From NCBI GenBank assembly GCA_035771175.1, contig CM069589.1, positions 25,996,201 to 26,060,200 on the forward strand: DNA of 64,000 nucleotides, given 5' to 3'. The stretch's first letter is position 1. Every line of letters starts with the position of its first letter. Shown here in pieces: positions 13,501-25,003 of the stretch. The notes beneath the pieces are model-generated. The model worked only from the letters and a program-made list of their open reading frames with translations, had not been told where the DNA came from and did no database searches. The position numbers and the translations under genes are program-made. Source of the DNA: Paratinospora sagittata (taxonomy: Eukaryota; Streptophyta; Magnoliopsida; Ranunculales; Menispermaceae).

Positions 13501-16500
13501 TTTTCAATCACTCAAATCGAAGTCAGGAATAAAATGTTGTGGCTATTTGAATTTTTTTTGCCGATCAACCAACTTACTTATCAAAATAGCTATAACTTTT
13601 CATCCCGACTTTGATTTGAGTGATTGAGAAAGAATTGAAAATGTCTTTTGTTCGAATTTCTAACGCATGTTCAATCACACAAATTGGAGTCGAAATCAAA
13701 AAGTTGTGGTTATTTTAAAGTTTCACACCGATGATTCAATTACTTCGCGATTGAATCGGTAAGAAAAATTCAAATAGACTTATAGTTAAATTTTGACACA
13801 GATATGAGCTAATAAAAAGGTGTTGAAAATATTGTTTATTCTTCTTTCCAATGTGCATTCACTTCAATTGGAGTCCAGAAGAAAACGTTATGGCTATTTG
13901 AATGTTTGTTACCCATTGACCAACGTACTTATGAATCTAATCAGCAATCAAAATTCAAAAAGCCGTAGTCATTTCTTTGGACGTATGATTTTAGTTATTC
14001 AAAAGACGTTTAAAATATCGTTTCTTCCTCTTTGCAACGCATTTTCAATCACTCAAATCGGAGACAGGAATAAAATGTTATGGCTATTTGAATGTTTTTT
14101 GCCGATCAATCAAATTACTTATCGAAAAAATCGTGAAGAAAAGTCAAAATAACCGTAACTTTTCATCCCGACTTTGATTTGAGTGACTGAAAAAGAATTG
14201 AAAACATTTTTTCTTCGAATTTCTAACGCATGTTCAATCACACAAGTTGGAGCCGAAATCAAAAAGTTGTGGTTATTTTAAAGTTTCACACCGATCATTC
14301 AATTACTTCGCGATTGAATCGGTAAGAAAAATTCAAATAGACTTACAGTTAAATTCTGACTCTGATATAAGTTAATAAAAAGGCGTTGAAAATATTGTTT
14401 ATTGTTCTTTCCAAGGAATGTGCATTCACTTAAATTGGAGTCCGGAAGAAAACGTTATGGCTATTTGAATGTTTGTTACCCATTAACTAACGTACTTATG
14501 AATCTAATCAGCAATCAAAATTCAAAAAGCCGTAGTCATTTCTTTGGACGTGTGATTTTTGTTATTCGAAAGACGTTTAAAATATCGTTTCTTCCTCTTT
14601 GCAACGCATTTTCAATCACTCAAATCGGAGACAGGAATAAAATGTTATGGGTATTTGAATGTTTTTTGCCGATCAATCAAATTACTTATTGAAAAAATCG
14701 TGAAGAAAAGTCAAAATAACCGTAACTTTTCATCTGACTTTGATTTGAGTGATTGAAAAAGAATTGAAAATGTCTTTTTTTCGAATTTCTAATGCATGTT
14801 CAATCACACAAATTGGAGTCGAAATTAAAAAGTTGTGGTTATTTTAAAGTTTCACACCGATCATTCAATTACTTCGCGATTGCATCGGTAAGAAAAATTC
14901 AAATAAACTTAAAGTTAAATCCTGACACTGATATGAGTTAATAAAAAGGCGTTGAAAATATTGTTTATCTTTCTTTCCAAGGAATGTGCATTCACTCAAA
15001 TTGGAGTCCGGAAGAAAACGTTATGGCAATTTGAATGTTTGTTACCCATTGACCAACGTACTTATGAATCTAATCAGCAATCAGAATTCAAAAAGCCGTA
15101 GTCATTTCTTTGGACGTATGATTTTAGTTATTCAAAAGACGTTTAAAATATCGTTTCTTCCTATTTGCAACGCCTTTTCAATCACTCAAATCGAAGTCAG
15201 GAATAAAATGTTGTGGCTATTTGAATTTTTTTTGCCGATCAACCAACTTACTTATCAAAATAGCTATAACTTTTCATCCCGACTTTGATTTGAGTGATTG
15301 AGAAAGAATTGAAAATGTCTTTTGTTCGAATTTCTAACGCATGTTCAATCACACAAATTGTAGTCGAAATCAAAAAGTTGTGGTTATTTTAAAGTTTCAC
15401 ACCGATGATTCAATTACTTCGCGATTGAATCGGTAAGAAAAATTCAAATAGACTTATAGTTAAATTTTGACACAGATATGAGCTAATAAAAAGGTGTTGA
15501 AAATATTGTTTATTCTTCTTTCCAAGGAATGTGCATTCACTTCAATTGGAGTCCAGAAGAAAACGTTATGGCTATTTGAATGTTTGTTACCCATTGACCA
15601 ACGTACTTATGAATCTAATCAGCAATCAAAATTCAAAAAGCCGTAGTCATTTCTTTGGACGTATGATTTTAGTTATTCAAAAGACGTTTAAAATATCGTT
15701 TCTTCCACTTTGCAACGCATTTTCAATCACTCAAATCGGAGACAGGAATAAAATGTTATGGCTATTTGAATGTTTTTTGCCGATCAATCAAATTACTTAT
15801 CGAAAAAATCGTGAAGAAAAGTCAAAATAACCGTAACTTTTCATCCCAACTTTGATTTGAGTGACTGAAAAAGAATTGAAAACATTTTTTCTTCGAATTT
15901 CTAACGCATGTTCAATCACACAAGTTGGAGCCGAAATCAAAAAGTTGTGGTTATTTTAAAGTTTCACCCCGATCATTCAATTACTTCGCGATTGCATCGG
16001 TAAGAAAAATTCAAATAAACTTAAAGTTAAATACTGACACTGATATGAGTTAATAAAAAGGCGTTGAAAATATTGTTTATTCTTCTTTCCAAGGAATGTG
16101 CATTCAATCGAATTGGAGTCCGGAAGAAAACGTTATGGCAATTTGAATGTTTGTTACCCATTGACGAACGTACTTATGAATCTAATCAGCAATAAAAATT
16201 CAAAAAGCCGTAGCCATTTCTTTGGAAGTATGATTTGAGTTATTCAAAAGGCGTTTAAAATATCGTTTCTTCCTCTTTTCAACGCATTTTCAATCACTCA
16301 AACCGAAGTCAGGAATAAAATGTTGTGGCTATTTGAATTTTTTTTGCCGATCAATCAACTTACTTATCAAAATAGCGGTAACTTTTCATCCCGACTTTGA
16401 TTTGAGTGATTGAAAAAGAATTGAAAATGTCTTTTGTTCGAATTTCTAACGCATGTTCAATCACACAAATTGGAGTCGAAATCAAAAAGTTGTGGTTATT

Positions 16501-19500
16501 TTAAAGTTTCACACCGATCATTCAATTACTTCGCGATTGAATCGGTAAGAAAAATTCAAATAGACTTACAGTTAAATTCTGACTCAGATATAAGTTAATA
16601 AAAAGGCGTTGAAAATATTGTTTATTGTTCTTTCCAAGGAATGTGCATTCACTTAAATTGGAGTCCGGAAGAAAACGTTATGGCTATTTGAATGTTTGTT
16701 ACCCATTAACTAACGTACTTATGAATCTAATCAGCAATCAAAATTCAAAAAGCCGTAGTCATTTCTTTGGACGTGTGATTTTTGCTATTCAAAAGACGTT
16801 TAAAATATCGTTTCTTCCTCTTTGCAACGCATTTTCAATCACTCAAATCGGAGACAGGAATAAAATGTTATGGCTATTTGAATGTTTTTTGCCGATCAAT
16901 CAAATTACTTATTGAAAAAATCGTGAAGAAAAGTCAAAATAACCGTAACTTTTCATCTGACTTTGATTTGAGTGATTGAAAAAGAATTGAAAATGTCTTT
17001 TTTTCGAATTTCTAATGCATGTTCAATCACACAAATTGGAGTCGAAATTAAAAAGTTGTGGTTATTTTAAAGTTTCACACCGATCATTCAATTACTTCGC
17101 GATTGCATCGGTAAGAAAAATTCAAATAAACTTAAAGTTAAATCCTGACACTGATATGAGTTAATAAAAAGGCGTTGAAAATATTGTTTATCTTTCTTTC
17201 CAAGGAATGTGCATTCACTCAAATTGGAGTCCGGAAGAAAACGTTATGGCAATTTGAATGTTTGTTACCCATTGACCAACGTACTTATGAATCTAATCAG
17301 CAATCAGAATTCAAAAAGCCGTAGTCATTTCTTTGGACGTATGATTTTAGTTATTCAAAAGACGTTTAAAATATCGTTTCTTCCTATTTGCAACGCCTTT
17401 TCAATCACTCAAATCGAAGTCAGGAATAAAATGTTGTGGCTATTTGAATTTTTTTTGCCGATCAAAAAACTTACTTATCAAAATAGCGGTAACTTTTCAT
17501 CCTGACTTTGATTTGAGTGATTGAGAAAGAATTGAAAATGTCTTTTGTTCGAGTTTCTAACGCATGTTCAATCACACAAATTGGAGTCGAAATCAAAAAG
17601 TTGTGGTTATTTTGAAGTTTCACACCGATCATTCAATTACTTCGCGATTGAATCGGTAAGAAAAATTCAAATAGACTTACAGTTAAATTCTGACTCTGAT
17701 ATAAGTTAATAAAAAGGCGTTGAAAATATTGTTTATTCTTCTTTCCAAGGAATGTGCATTAACTTAAATTGGAGTCCGGAAGAAAACGTTATGGCTATTT
17801 GAATGTTTGTTACCCATTAACTAACGTACTTATGAATCTAATCAGCAATCAAAATTCAAAACGCCATAGTCATTTCTTTGGACGTGTAATTTTTGTTATT
17901 CAAAAGACGTTTAAAATATCGTTTCTTCCTCTTTGCAACGCATTTTCAATCACTCAAATCGGAGACAGGAAATAAAATGTTATGGCTATTTGAATCTTTT
18001 TTGCCGATCAATCAAATTACTTATTGAAAAAATCGTGAAGAAAAGTCAAAATAACCGTAACTTTTCATCCGACTTTGATTTGAGTGATTGAAAAAGAATT
18101 GAAAATGTCTTTTGTTCGAATTTCTAACGCATGTTCAATCACACAAATGGGAGTCGAAATCAAAAAGTTGTGGTTATTTTAAAGTTTCACACCGATCATT
18201 CAATTACTTCGCGATTGCATCGGTAAGAAAAATTCAAATAAACTTAAAGTTAAATCCTGACACTGATATGAGTTAATAAAAAGGCGTTGAAAATATTGTT
18301 TATTCTTCTTTCCAAGGAATGTGCATTCACTCAAATTGGAGTCCGGAAGAAAACGTTATGGCTATTTGAATGTTTGTTACCCATTAACTAACGTACTTAT
18401 GAATCTAATCAGCAATCAAAATTCAAAACGCCGTAGTCATTTCTTTGGACGTGTAATTTTTGTTATTCAAAAGACGTTTAAAATATCGTTTCTTCCTCTT
18501 TGCAACGCATTTTCAATTACTCAAATCGGAGATAGGAATAAAATGTTATGGCTATTTGAATGTTTTTTTGCCGATCAATCAACTTACTTATCAAAAAAAT
18601 CATAACAAAAAGTTAAAATAGCGGTAACTTTTCATCCCGACTTTGATTTGAGTAATTGAAAAAGAATTGAAAATGTCTTTTGTTCCTATTTCTAACGCAT
18701 TTTCAATCACACAAATTGGAGTCAGAATGAAAAAGTTGTGGTTATTTTAAAGGTTCACACCGATCATTCAATTACTTCTCGATTGAATCGGTAAGAAAAA
18801 TTCAGATAGACTTACAGTTAAATCCTGACACTGATAAGAGTTAATAAAAAGGCGTTGAAAATATTGTTTATTCTTCCTTCCAAGGAATGTGCATTCACTT
18901 AAATTGGAGTCCGGAAGAAAACGTTATGGCTATTTGAATGTCTGTTACCCATTAACCAACGTACTTATGAATCTAATCAGCAATCAAAATTCAAAAAGCC
19001 GTAGTCACTTCTTTGGACGTGTGATTTTTGTTATTCAAAAGACGTTTAAAATATCGTTTCTTCCTCTTTGCAACGCATTTTCAATCACTCAAATCGGAGA
19101 CAGGAATAAAATGTTATGGCTATTTGAATGTTTTTTGCCGATCAATCAAATTACTTATTGAAAAAATCGTGAAGAAAAGTCAAAATAACCGTAACTTTTC
19201 ATCTGACTTTGATTTGAGTGATTGAAAAAGAATTGAAAATGTCTTTTTTTCGAATTTCTAAGGCATGTTCAATCACACAAATTGGAGTCGAAATTAAAAA
19301 GTTGTGGTTATTTTAAAGTTTCACACCGATCATTCAATTACTTCGCGATTGCATCGGTAAGAAAAATTCAAATAAACTTAAAGTTAAATCCTGACACTGA
19401 TATGAGTTAATAAAAAGGCGTTGAAAATATTGTTTATCTTTCTTTCCAAGGAATGTGCATTCACTCAAATTGGAGTCCGGAAGAAAACGTTATGGCTATT

Positions 19501-21136
19501 TGAATGTCTGTTACCCATTAACCAACGTACTTATGAATCTAATAAGCAATCAAAATTCAAAAAGCCGTAGTCATTTCTTTGGACGTGTGATTTTAGTTAT
19601 TCAAAAGACGTTTAAAATATCGTTTCTTCCTCTTTGCAACGCATTTTCAATCACTCAAATCGGAGACAGGAATAAAATGTTATGGCTATTTGAATGTTTT
19701 TTGTCGATCAATCAAATTACTTATCGAAAAAATCGTGAAGAAAAGTCAAAATAACCGTAACTTTTCATCCGACTTTGATTTGAGTGATTGAAAAAGAATT
19801 GAAAATGTCTTTTGTTCGAATTTCTAACGCATGTTCAATCACACAAATTGGAGTCGAAATCAAAAAGTTGTGGTTATTTTAAAGTTTCACACCGATCATT
19901 CAATTACTTCGCGATTGAATCAGTAAGAAAAATTCAAATAGACTTTCAGTTAAATTCTGACACTGATATGAGTTAATAAAAAGGCGTTGAAAATATTGTT
20001 TGTTCTTCTTTCCAAGGAATGTGCATTTACTTAAATTTGAGTCCGGAAGAAAACGTTATGGCTATTTGAATGTTTGTTACCCATTGACCAACGTACTTAT
20101 GAATCTAATCAGCAATCAAAATTCAAAAAGCCGTAGTCATTTCTTTGGACGTATGATTTTAGTTATTCAAAAGACGTTTAAAATATCGTTTCTTCCTCTT
20201 TGCAACCCCTTTTCAATCACTCAAATCGAAGTCAGGAATAAAATGTTGTGGCTATTTGAATTTTTTTTGCCGATCAAAAAACTTACTTATCAAAATAGCG
20301 GTAACTTTTCATCCCGACTTTGATTTGAGTAATTGAAAAAGAATTGAAAATGTCTTTTGTTCCTATTTCTAACGTATTTTCAATCACACAAATTGGAGTC
20401 AGAATGAAAAAGTTGTGGTTATTTTAAAGGTTCACACCGATCATTCAATTACTTCTCGATTGAATCGGTAAGAAAAATTCAGATAGACTTACAGTTAAAT
20501 CCTGACACTGATAAGAGTTAATAAAAAGGCGTTGAAAATATTGTTTATTCTTCCTTCCAAGGAATGTGCATTCACTTAAATTGGAGTCCGGAAGAAAACG
20601 TTATGGCTATTTGAATGCCTGTTACCCATTAACCAACGTACTTATGAATCTAATCAGCAATCAAAATTCAAAAAGCCGTAGTCATTTCTTTGGACGTGTG
20701 ATTTTTGTTATTCAAAAGACGTTTAAAATATCGTTTCTTCCTCTTTGCAACGCATTTTCAATCACTCAAATCGGAGACAGGAATAAAATGTTATGGCTAT
20801 TTGAATGTTTTTTGCCGATCAATCAAATTACTTATCGAGAAAATCGTGAAGAAAAGTCAAAATAACCGTAACTTTTCATCCGACTTTGATTTGAGTGATT
20901 GAAAAAGAATTGAAAATCTCTTTTGTTCGAATTTCTAACGAATGTTCAATCACACAAATTGGAGTCGAAATCAAAAAGTTGTGGTTATTTTAAAGTTTCA
21001 CACCGATCATTCAATTACTTCGCGATTGAATCGGTAAGAAAAATTTCAAATAGACTTACAGTTAAATTCTGACACTGATATGAGTTAATAAAAAGGCGTT
21101 GAAAATATTGTTTATTTGTAATACCCTGTATTTCAC

Positions 21137-21167
<31 letters not shown>

Positions 21168-21192
21168 ACTATTTGAAATTTTTACTATTTGG

Positions 21193-21358
21193 GCAACGCC
21201 CGAACGTTCAGGCGCCTGCCAGAACGTTCAGGCGCATGCCAGAACGTTCAGGCGGCATGCCAGAACGTTCAGGCGCCTGCCAGAACGTTCAGGCGCCATG
21301 CCAGAACGTTCAGGCGCCTGCCAGAACGTTCAGGCGCCTGCCAGAACGTTCAGGCGCA
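21193..21358 (+). repeat. Palindromic GC-rich minisatellite in LTR copy 1 (8 units)
   Basis: Eight tandem 20-21 bp units of the form GCCAGAACGTTCAGGCGCCT. Each holds two self-complementary segments, GAACGTTC and CAGGCGCCTG (some units have GGCATGCC or CGCATGCC variants instead). The array lies immediately upstream of the TATA box in an otherwise AT-rich LTR, where U3 enhancers are usually found. Confidence 0.92.
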
Positions 21359-21367
21359 CAAAATCTC

Positions 21368-21374
21368 TATATAA
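21368..21374 (+). promoter_or_regulatory. Probable LTR TATA box (copy 1)
   Basis: TATATAA follows the minisatellite and is followed by a pyrimidine-rich CCTCCTCATTTCTC stretch, as expected around a plant start site. The same arrangement is present in all four LTR copies in the window, so the U3/R boundary probably lies about 25-35 bp downstream. Confidence 0.7.
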
Positions 21375-22465
21375 GAAACCTCCTCATTTCTCATTTCTCA
21401 CACCAAATCACCTTCTCTTGTGATTTTTCTTCTCCTTTCTACGCATTCTAAGTTTTTAGTCTTTGAGACTCCCGTTGCGGTGCAACAAATTTCTGTCCGG
21501 AGGAGAGCGCCAGATCTGAAAGCGGTGCAACGAAGTTCCGTCCGGAGAAAAGCACCAGATCTGAAGGTGGGGAACGAAACATAGGTTTGCGTGTTTTATA
21601 ACTTTTATTAAAGTTTACATTCAATTATTATTATGTCTACTATTCATTTACACTGCATTATGTCAATAATGTTTATGACCTGAATATCCTAACTTTGCAC
21701 GTCGTGATACCGACCCTGATAAGGATCACTAGACGTTGACAAAGTCAGTATAAATGTCAAGAAAAGACCAGACTAGTAGACTAAACTAGTTCATGCATTG
21801 GCATCATACATATCACCACCTAGGGACGTATATGGTTTATGACTCATAGAATAGTTAGAAGCATTGCTCACTATTCATATTATTTCTCTGGAGAGGGACG
21901 TACATGAGAACTCGGCTACGCCGGGGAGGGACATCAGTACGTGAATCCAGAGCATCGTTCCTGAGGAGGGACGTACAGTGAGAACCTGGCTACGCCCGGG
22001 GAAGGACACCTGTACGTGAACTCAGGCGATGTACGCTCATCAAACCATTAATACGTGACGGTGTCATGCATACATACATATTGATTGATTATGATGCTTA
22101 CATGTGTATTTAAGATATTTGATATTGAAGTATGCTTTATTAATTGTTATACTCATGCACTATTTACCCACTGAGCGCGTTAAGCTCACTCCAATATTAT
22201 CAAATCTTTCACAGGAAATTAGGGTGGACTGGGTGCAGGTTATGGGGCCCACATTTTGTACCCTTTGTATGAATCATTGGGGATTTGGGAGTATGTTCCC
22301 TTGACCATTTTATGTACAAAAGTATTCTGAATTATATGAAATCAGATTTGTACTGTGTACCGTATTTCCGCTGCGCACTCTGTTATTACCATTGTGATTG
22401 TTCCAAATGCGCGCCCCGTCCGAGAGTGTACCGCCGGTTTAGGCGCGTCCGGGCGGGGTGTGACA

Positions 22466-24736
22466 TTATTCTTCCTTCCAAGGAATGTGCATTCACTCAA
22501 ATTGGAGTCCGGAAGAAAACGTTATGGCAATTTGAATGTTTGTTAAACATTGACCAACGTACTTATGAATCTAATCAGCAATCAAAATTCAAAAAGCCGT
22601 AGCCATTTCTTTGGAAGTATGATCTGAGTTATTCAAAAGGCGTTTAAAATATCCTTTCTTCCTCTTTTCAACGCATTTTCAATCACTCAAATCGAAGTCA
22701 GGAATAAAATTTTATGGCTATTTAAATGTTTTTTGCCGATCAATAAACTTACTTATCAAAAAAATCATGACAAAAAGTTAAAATAGCGGTAACTTTTCAT
22801 CCCGACTTTGATTTGAGTAATTGAAAAAGAATTGAAAATGTCTTTTGTTCCTATTTCTAACGCATTTTCAATCACACAAATTAGAGTTAGAATGAAAAAG
22901 TTGTGGTTATTTTAAAGTTTCACACCGATCATTCAATTACTTCTCGATTGAATCGGTAAGAAAAATTCAGATAGACTTACAGTTAAATCCTGACACTGAT
23001 AAGAGTTAATAAAAAGGCGTTGAAAATATTGTTTATTCTTCCTTCCAAGGAATGTGCATTCACTTAAATTGGAGTCCTGAAGAACACGTTATGGCTATTT
23101 GAATGTTTGTTAACCTTTGACCAACGTACTTATGAATCTAATCAGCAATCAAAATTCAAAAAGCCATCGTCATTTCTTTGGGCGTATGATTTTAGTTATT
23201 TAAAAGACGTTTAAAATATCGTTTCTTCCTCTTTTCAACGCATTTTCAATCACTCAAATCAAAGTCAGGAATAAAATGTTGTGGCTATTTGAATTTTTTT
23301 TGCCGATCAATCAACTTACTTATCAAAAAAATGAGGATAAAAAGTTAAAATAGCGGTAACTTTTCATCCTGACTTTGATTTGAGTGATTGAAAAAGAATT
23401 GAAAATGTCTTTTGTTCGAATTTCTAACGAATGTTCAATCACACAAATTGGAGTCGAAATCAAAAAGTTGTGGTTATTTTAAAGTTTCACACCGATCATT
23501 CAATTACTTCGCGATTGAATCGGTAAGAAAAATTTCAAATAGACTTACAGTTAAATTCTGACACTGATATGAGTTAATAAAAAGGCGTTGAAAATATTGT
23601 TTATTCTTCTTTCCAAGGAATGTGCACTCACTCAAATTGGAGTCCGGAAGAAAACGTTATGGCTATTTGAATGTTTGTTACCCATTAACTAACGTACTTA
23701 TGAATCTAATCAGCAATCAAAATTCAAAACGCCGTAGTCATTTCTTTGGACGTGTAATTTTTGTTATTCAAAAGACGTTTAAAATATCGTTTCTTCCTCT
23801 TTGCAACGCATTTTCAATCACTCAAATCAGAGATAGGAATAAAATGTTATGGCTATTTGAATTTTTTTTGCCGATCAATCAACTTACTTATCAAAAAAAT
23901 CATAACAAAAAGCTAAAATAGCGGTAACTTTTCATCCCGACTTTGATTTGAGTAATTGAAAAAGAATTGAAAATGTCTTTTGTTCCTATTTCTAACGCAT
24001 TTTCAATCACACAAATTGGAGTCAGAATGAAAAAGTTGTGGTTATTTTAAAGGTTCACACCGATCATTCAATTACTTCTCGATTGAATCGGTAAGAAAAA
24101 TTCAGATAGACTTACAGTTAAATCCTGACACTGATAAGAGTTAATAAAAAGGCGTTGAAAATATTGTTTATTCTTCATTCCAAGGAATGTGCATTCACTT
24201 AAATTGGAGTCCGGAAGAAAACGTTATGGCTATTTGAATGTCTGTTACCCATTAAGCAACGTACTTATGAATCTAATCAGCAATCAAAATTCAAAAAGCC
24301 GTAGTCATTTCTTTGGACGTGTGATTTTTGTTATTCAAAAGACGTTTAAAATATCGTTTCTTCCTCTTTGCAACGCATTTCCAATCACTCAAATCGGAGA
24401 CAGTAATAAAATGTTATGGCTATTTGAATGTTTTTTGCCGATCAATCAAATTACTTATCGAAACAATCGTGAAGAAAAGTCAAAATAACCGTAACTTTTC
24501 ATCCGACTTTGATTTGAGTGATTGAAAAAGAATTGGAAATGTCTTTTGTTCGAATTTCTAACGAATGTTCAATCACACAAATTGGAGTCGAAATCAAAAA
24601 GTTGTGGTTATTTTAAAGTTTCACACCGATCATTCAATTACTTCGCGATTGAATCGGTAAGAAAAATTTCAAATAGACTTACAGTTAAATTCTGACACTG
24701 ACATGAGTTAATAAAAAGGCGTTGAAAATATTGTTT
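22466..24736. repeat. Satellite array, segment B
   Basis: Four monomers in phase with segment A, starting near 22487, 23054, 23622 and 24189 (567, 568 and 567 bp spacings), the last cut by the second LTR. The first monomer has a distinctive GTTAAACATTG variant and TAAAATTTTATGG, which recur immediately after the second LTR (26116). Confidence 0.95.
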
Positions 24737-24760
24737 ATTTGAAATTTTTACTATTTGGGC

Positions 24761-24987
24761 AACGCCCGAACGTTCAGGCGCATGCCAGAACGTTCAGGCG
24801 CCTGCCAGAACGTTCAGGCGGCATGCCAGAACATTCAGGCGCCTGCCAGAACGTTCAGGCGGCATGCCAGAACGTTCAGGCGCCTGCCAGAACGTTCAGG
24901 CGCCATGCCAGAACGTTCAGGCGCCATGCCAGAACGTTCAGGCGCCATGCCAGAACGTTCAGGCGCCTGCCAGAACGTTCAGGCGCA
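24761..24987 (+). repeat. Palindromic minisatellite in LTR copy 2 (11 units)
   Basis: The same 20-21 bp unit as copy 1, with 11 units against 8. The fourth unit has GAACATTC in place of GAACGTTC, a CpG to CpA change consistent with methylcytosine deamination. Three consecutive CGCCATGCC-type units near 24900-24960 are the extra material, so the array changed length after the segmental duplication. Confidence 0.9.
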
Positions 24988-24996
24988 CAAAATCTC

Positions 24997-25003
24997 TATA
25001 TAA
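24997..25003 (+). promoter_or_regulatory. Probable LTR TATA box (copy 2)
   Basis: TATATAA immediately after the minisatellite, in the same context as copy 1. Confidence 0.65.

Larger units (their letters stand above)
1..21116. repeat. Satellite array, segment A (about 38 monomers)
   Basis: Head-to-tail tandem repeat, AT-rich, with no gene. Using the recurring GTGCATTCA as phase mark, units begin near 563, 1108, 1653, 2198, 2765, 3310, 3855, 4400, 4967, 5512, 6057, 6624, 7169, 7736, 8281, 8848, 9393, 9960, 10501, 11068, 11613, 12179, 12746, 13312, 13853, 14420, 14986, 15531, 16098, 16643, 17209, 17754, 18321, 18889, 19455, 20021 and 20566; the first unit is cut by the window edge. Spacings fall into a 566-568 bp class and a 545 bp class; two units (9960, 13312) are 541 bp because the next unit starts with a 4-bp GGAA deletion. 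The two classes alternate in patterns that define higher-order repeats. The segment ends where an LTR is inserted. I do not recognise the satellite as a named family. Confidence 0.97.
21117..22465 (+). mobile_element. Solo LTR of a Ty3/gypsy element (copy 1)
   Basis: A 1349-bp LTR interrupts a satellite monomer. It starts TGTAATACCCTGTATTTCAC and ends GGGTGTGACA, with the expected TG...CA ends and imperfect terminal inverted repeats. It is flanked by TTATT at 21112-21116 and 22466-22470. Removing the LTR and one TTATT restores a monomer of exactly 567 bp (20566 to 22487), so it is a genuine insertion that later collapsed to a solo LTR by LTR-LTR recombination. Inside, in order: a poly(A) tract, a GC-rich minisatellite, a TATA box, two ~45-bp repeats (21477-21521, 21522-21566), two ~60-bp repeats rich in GGGACGTAC (about 21895-21955 and 21967-22028), and a GC-rich 3' end. 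No internal domain remains. Confidence 0.93.

Noticed and set aside
21193..21358. CRISPR array
   Set aside because: Direct repeats of about 20 bp have no unique spacers, are inside a plant LTR, and are a minisatellite.
22104..22602. Short frames in the 3' part of the LTRs (repeated in all copies)
   Set aside because: They run across the LTR/satellite boundary and show no domain, so they are chance frames in U5.
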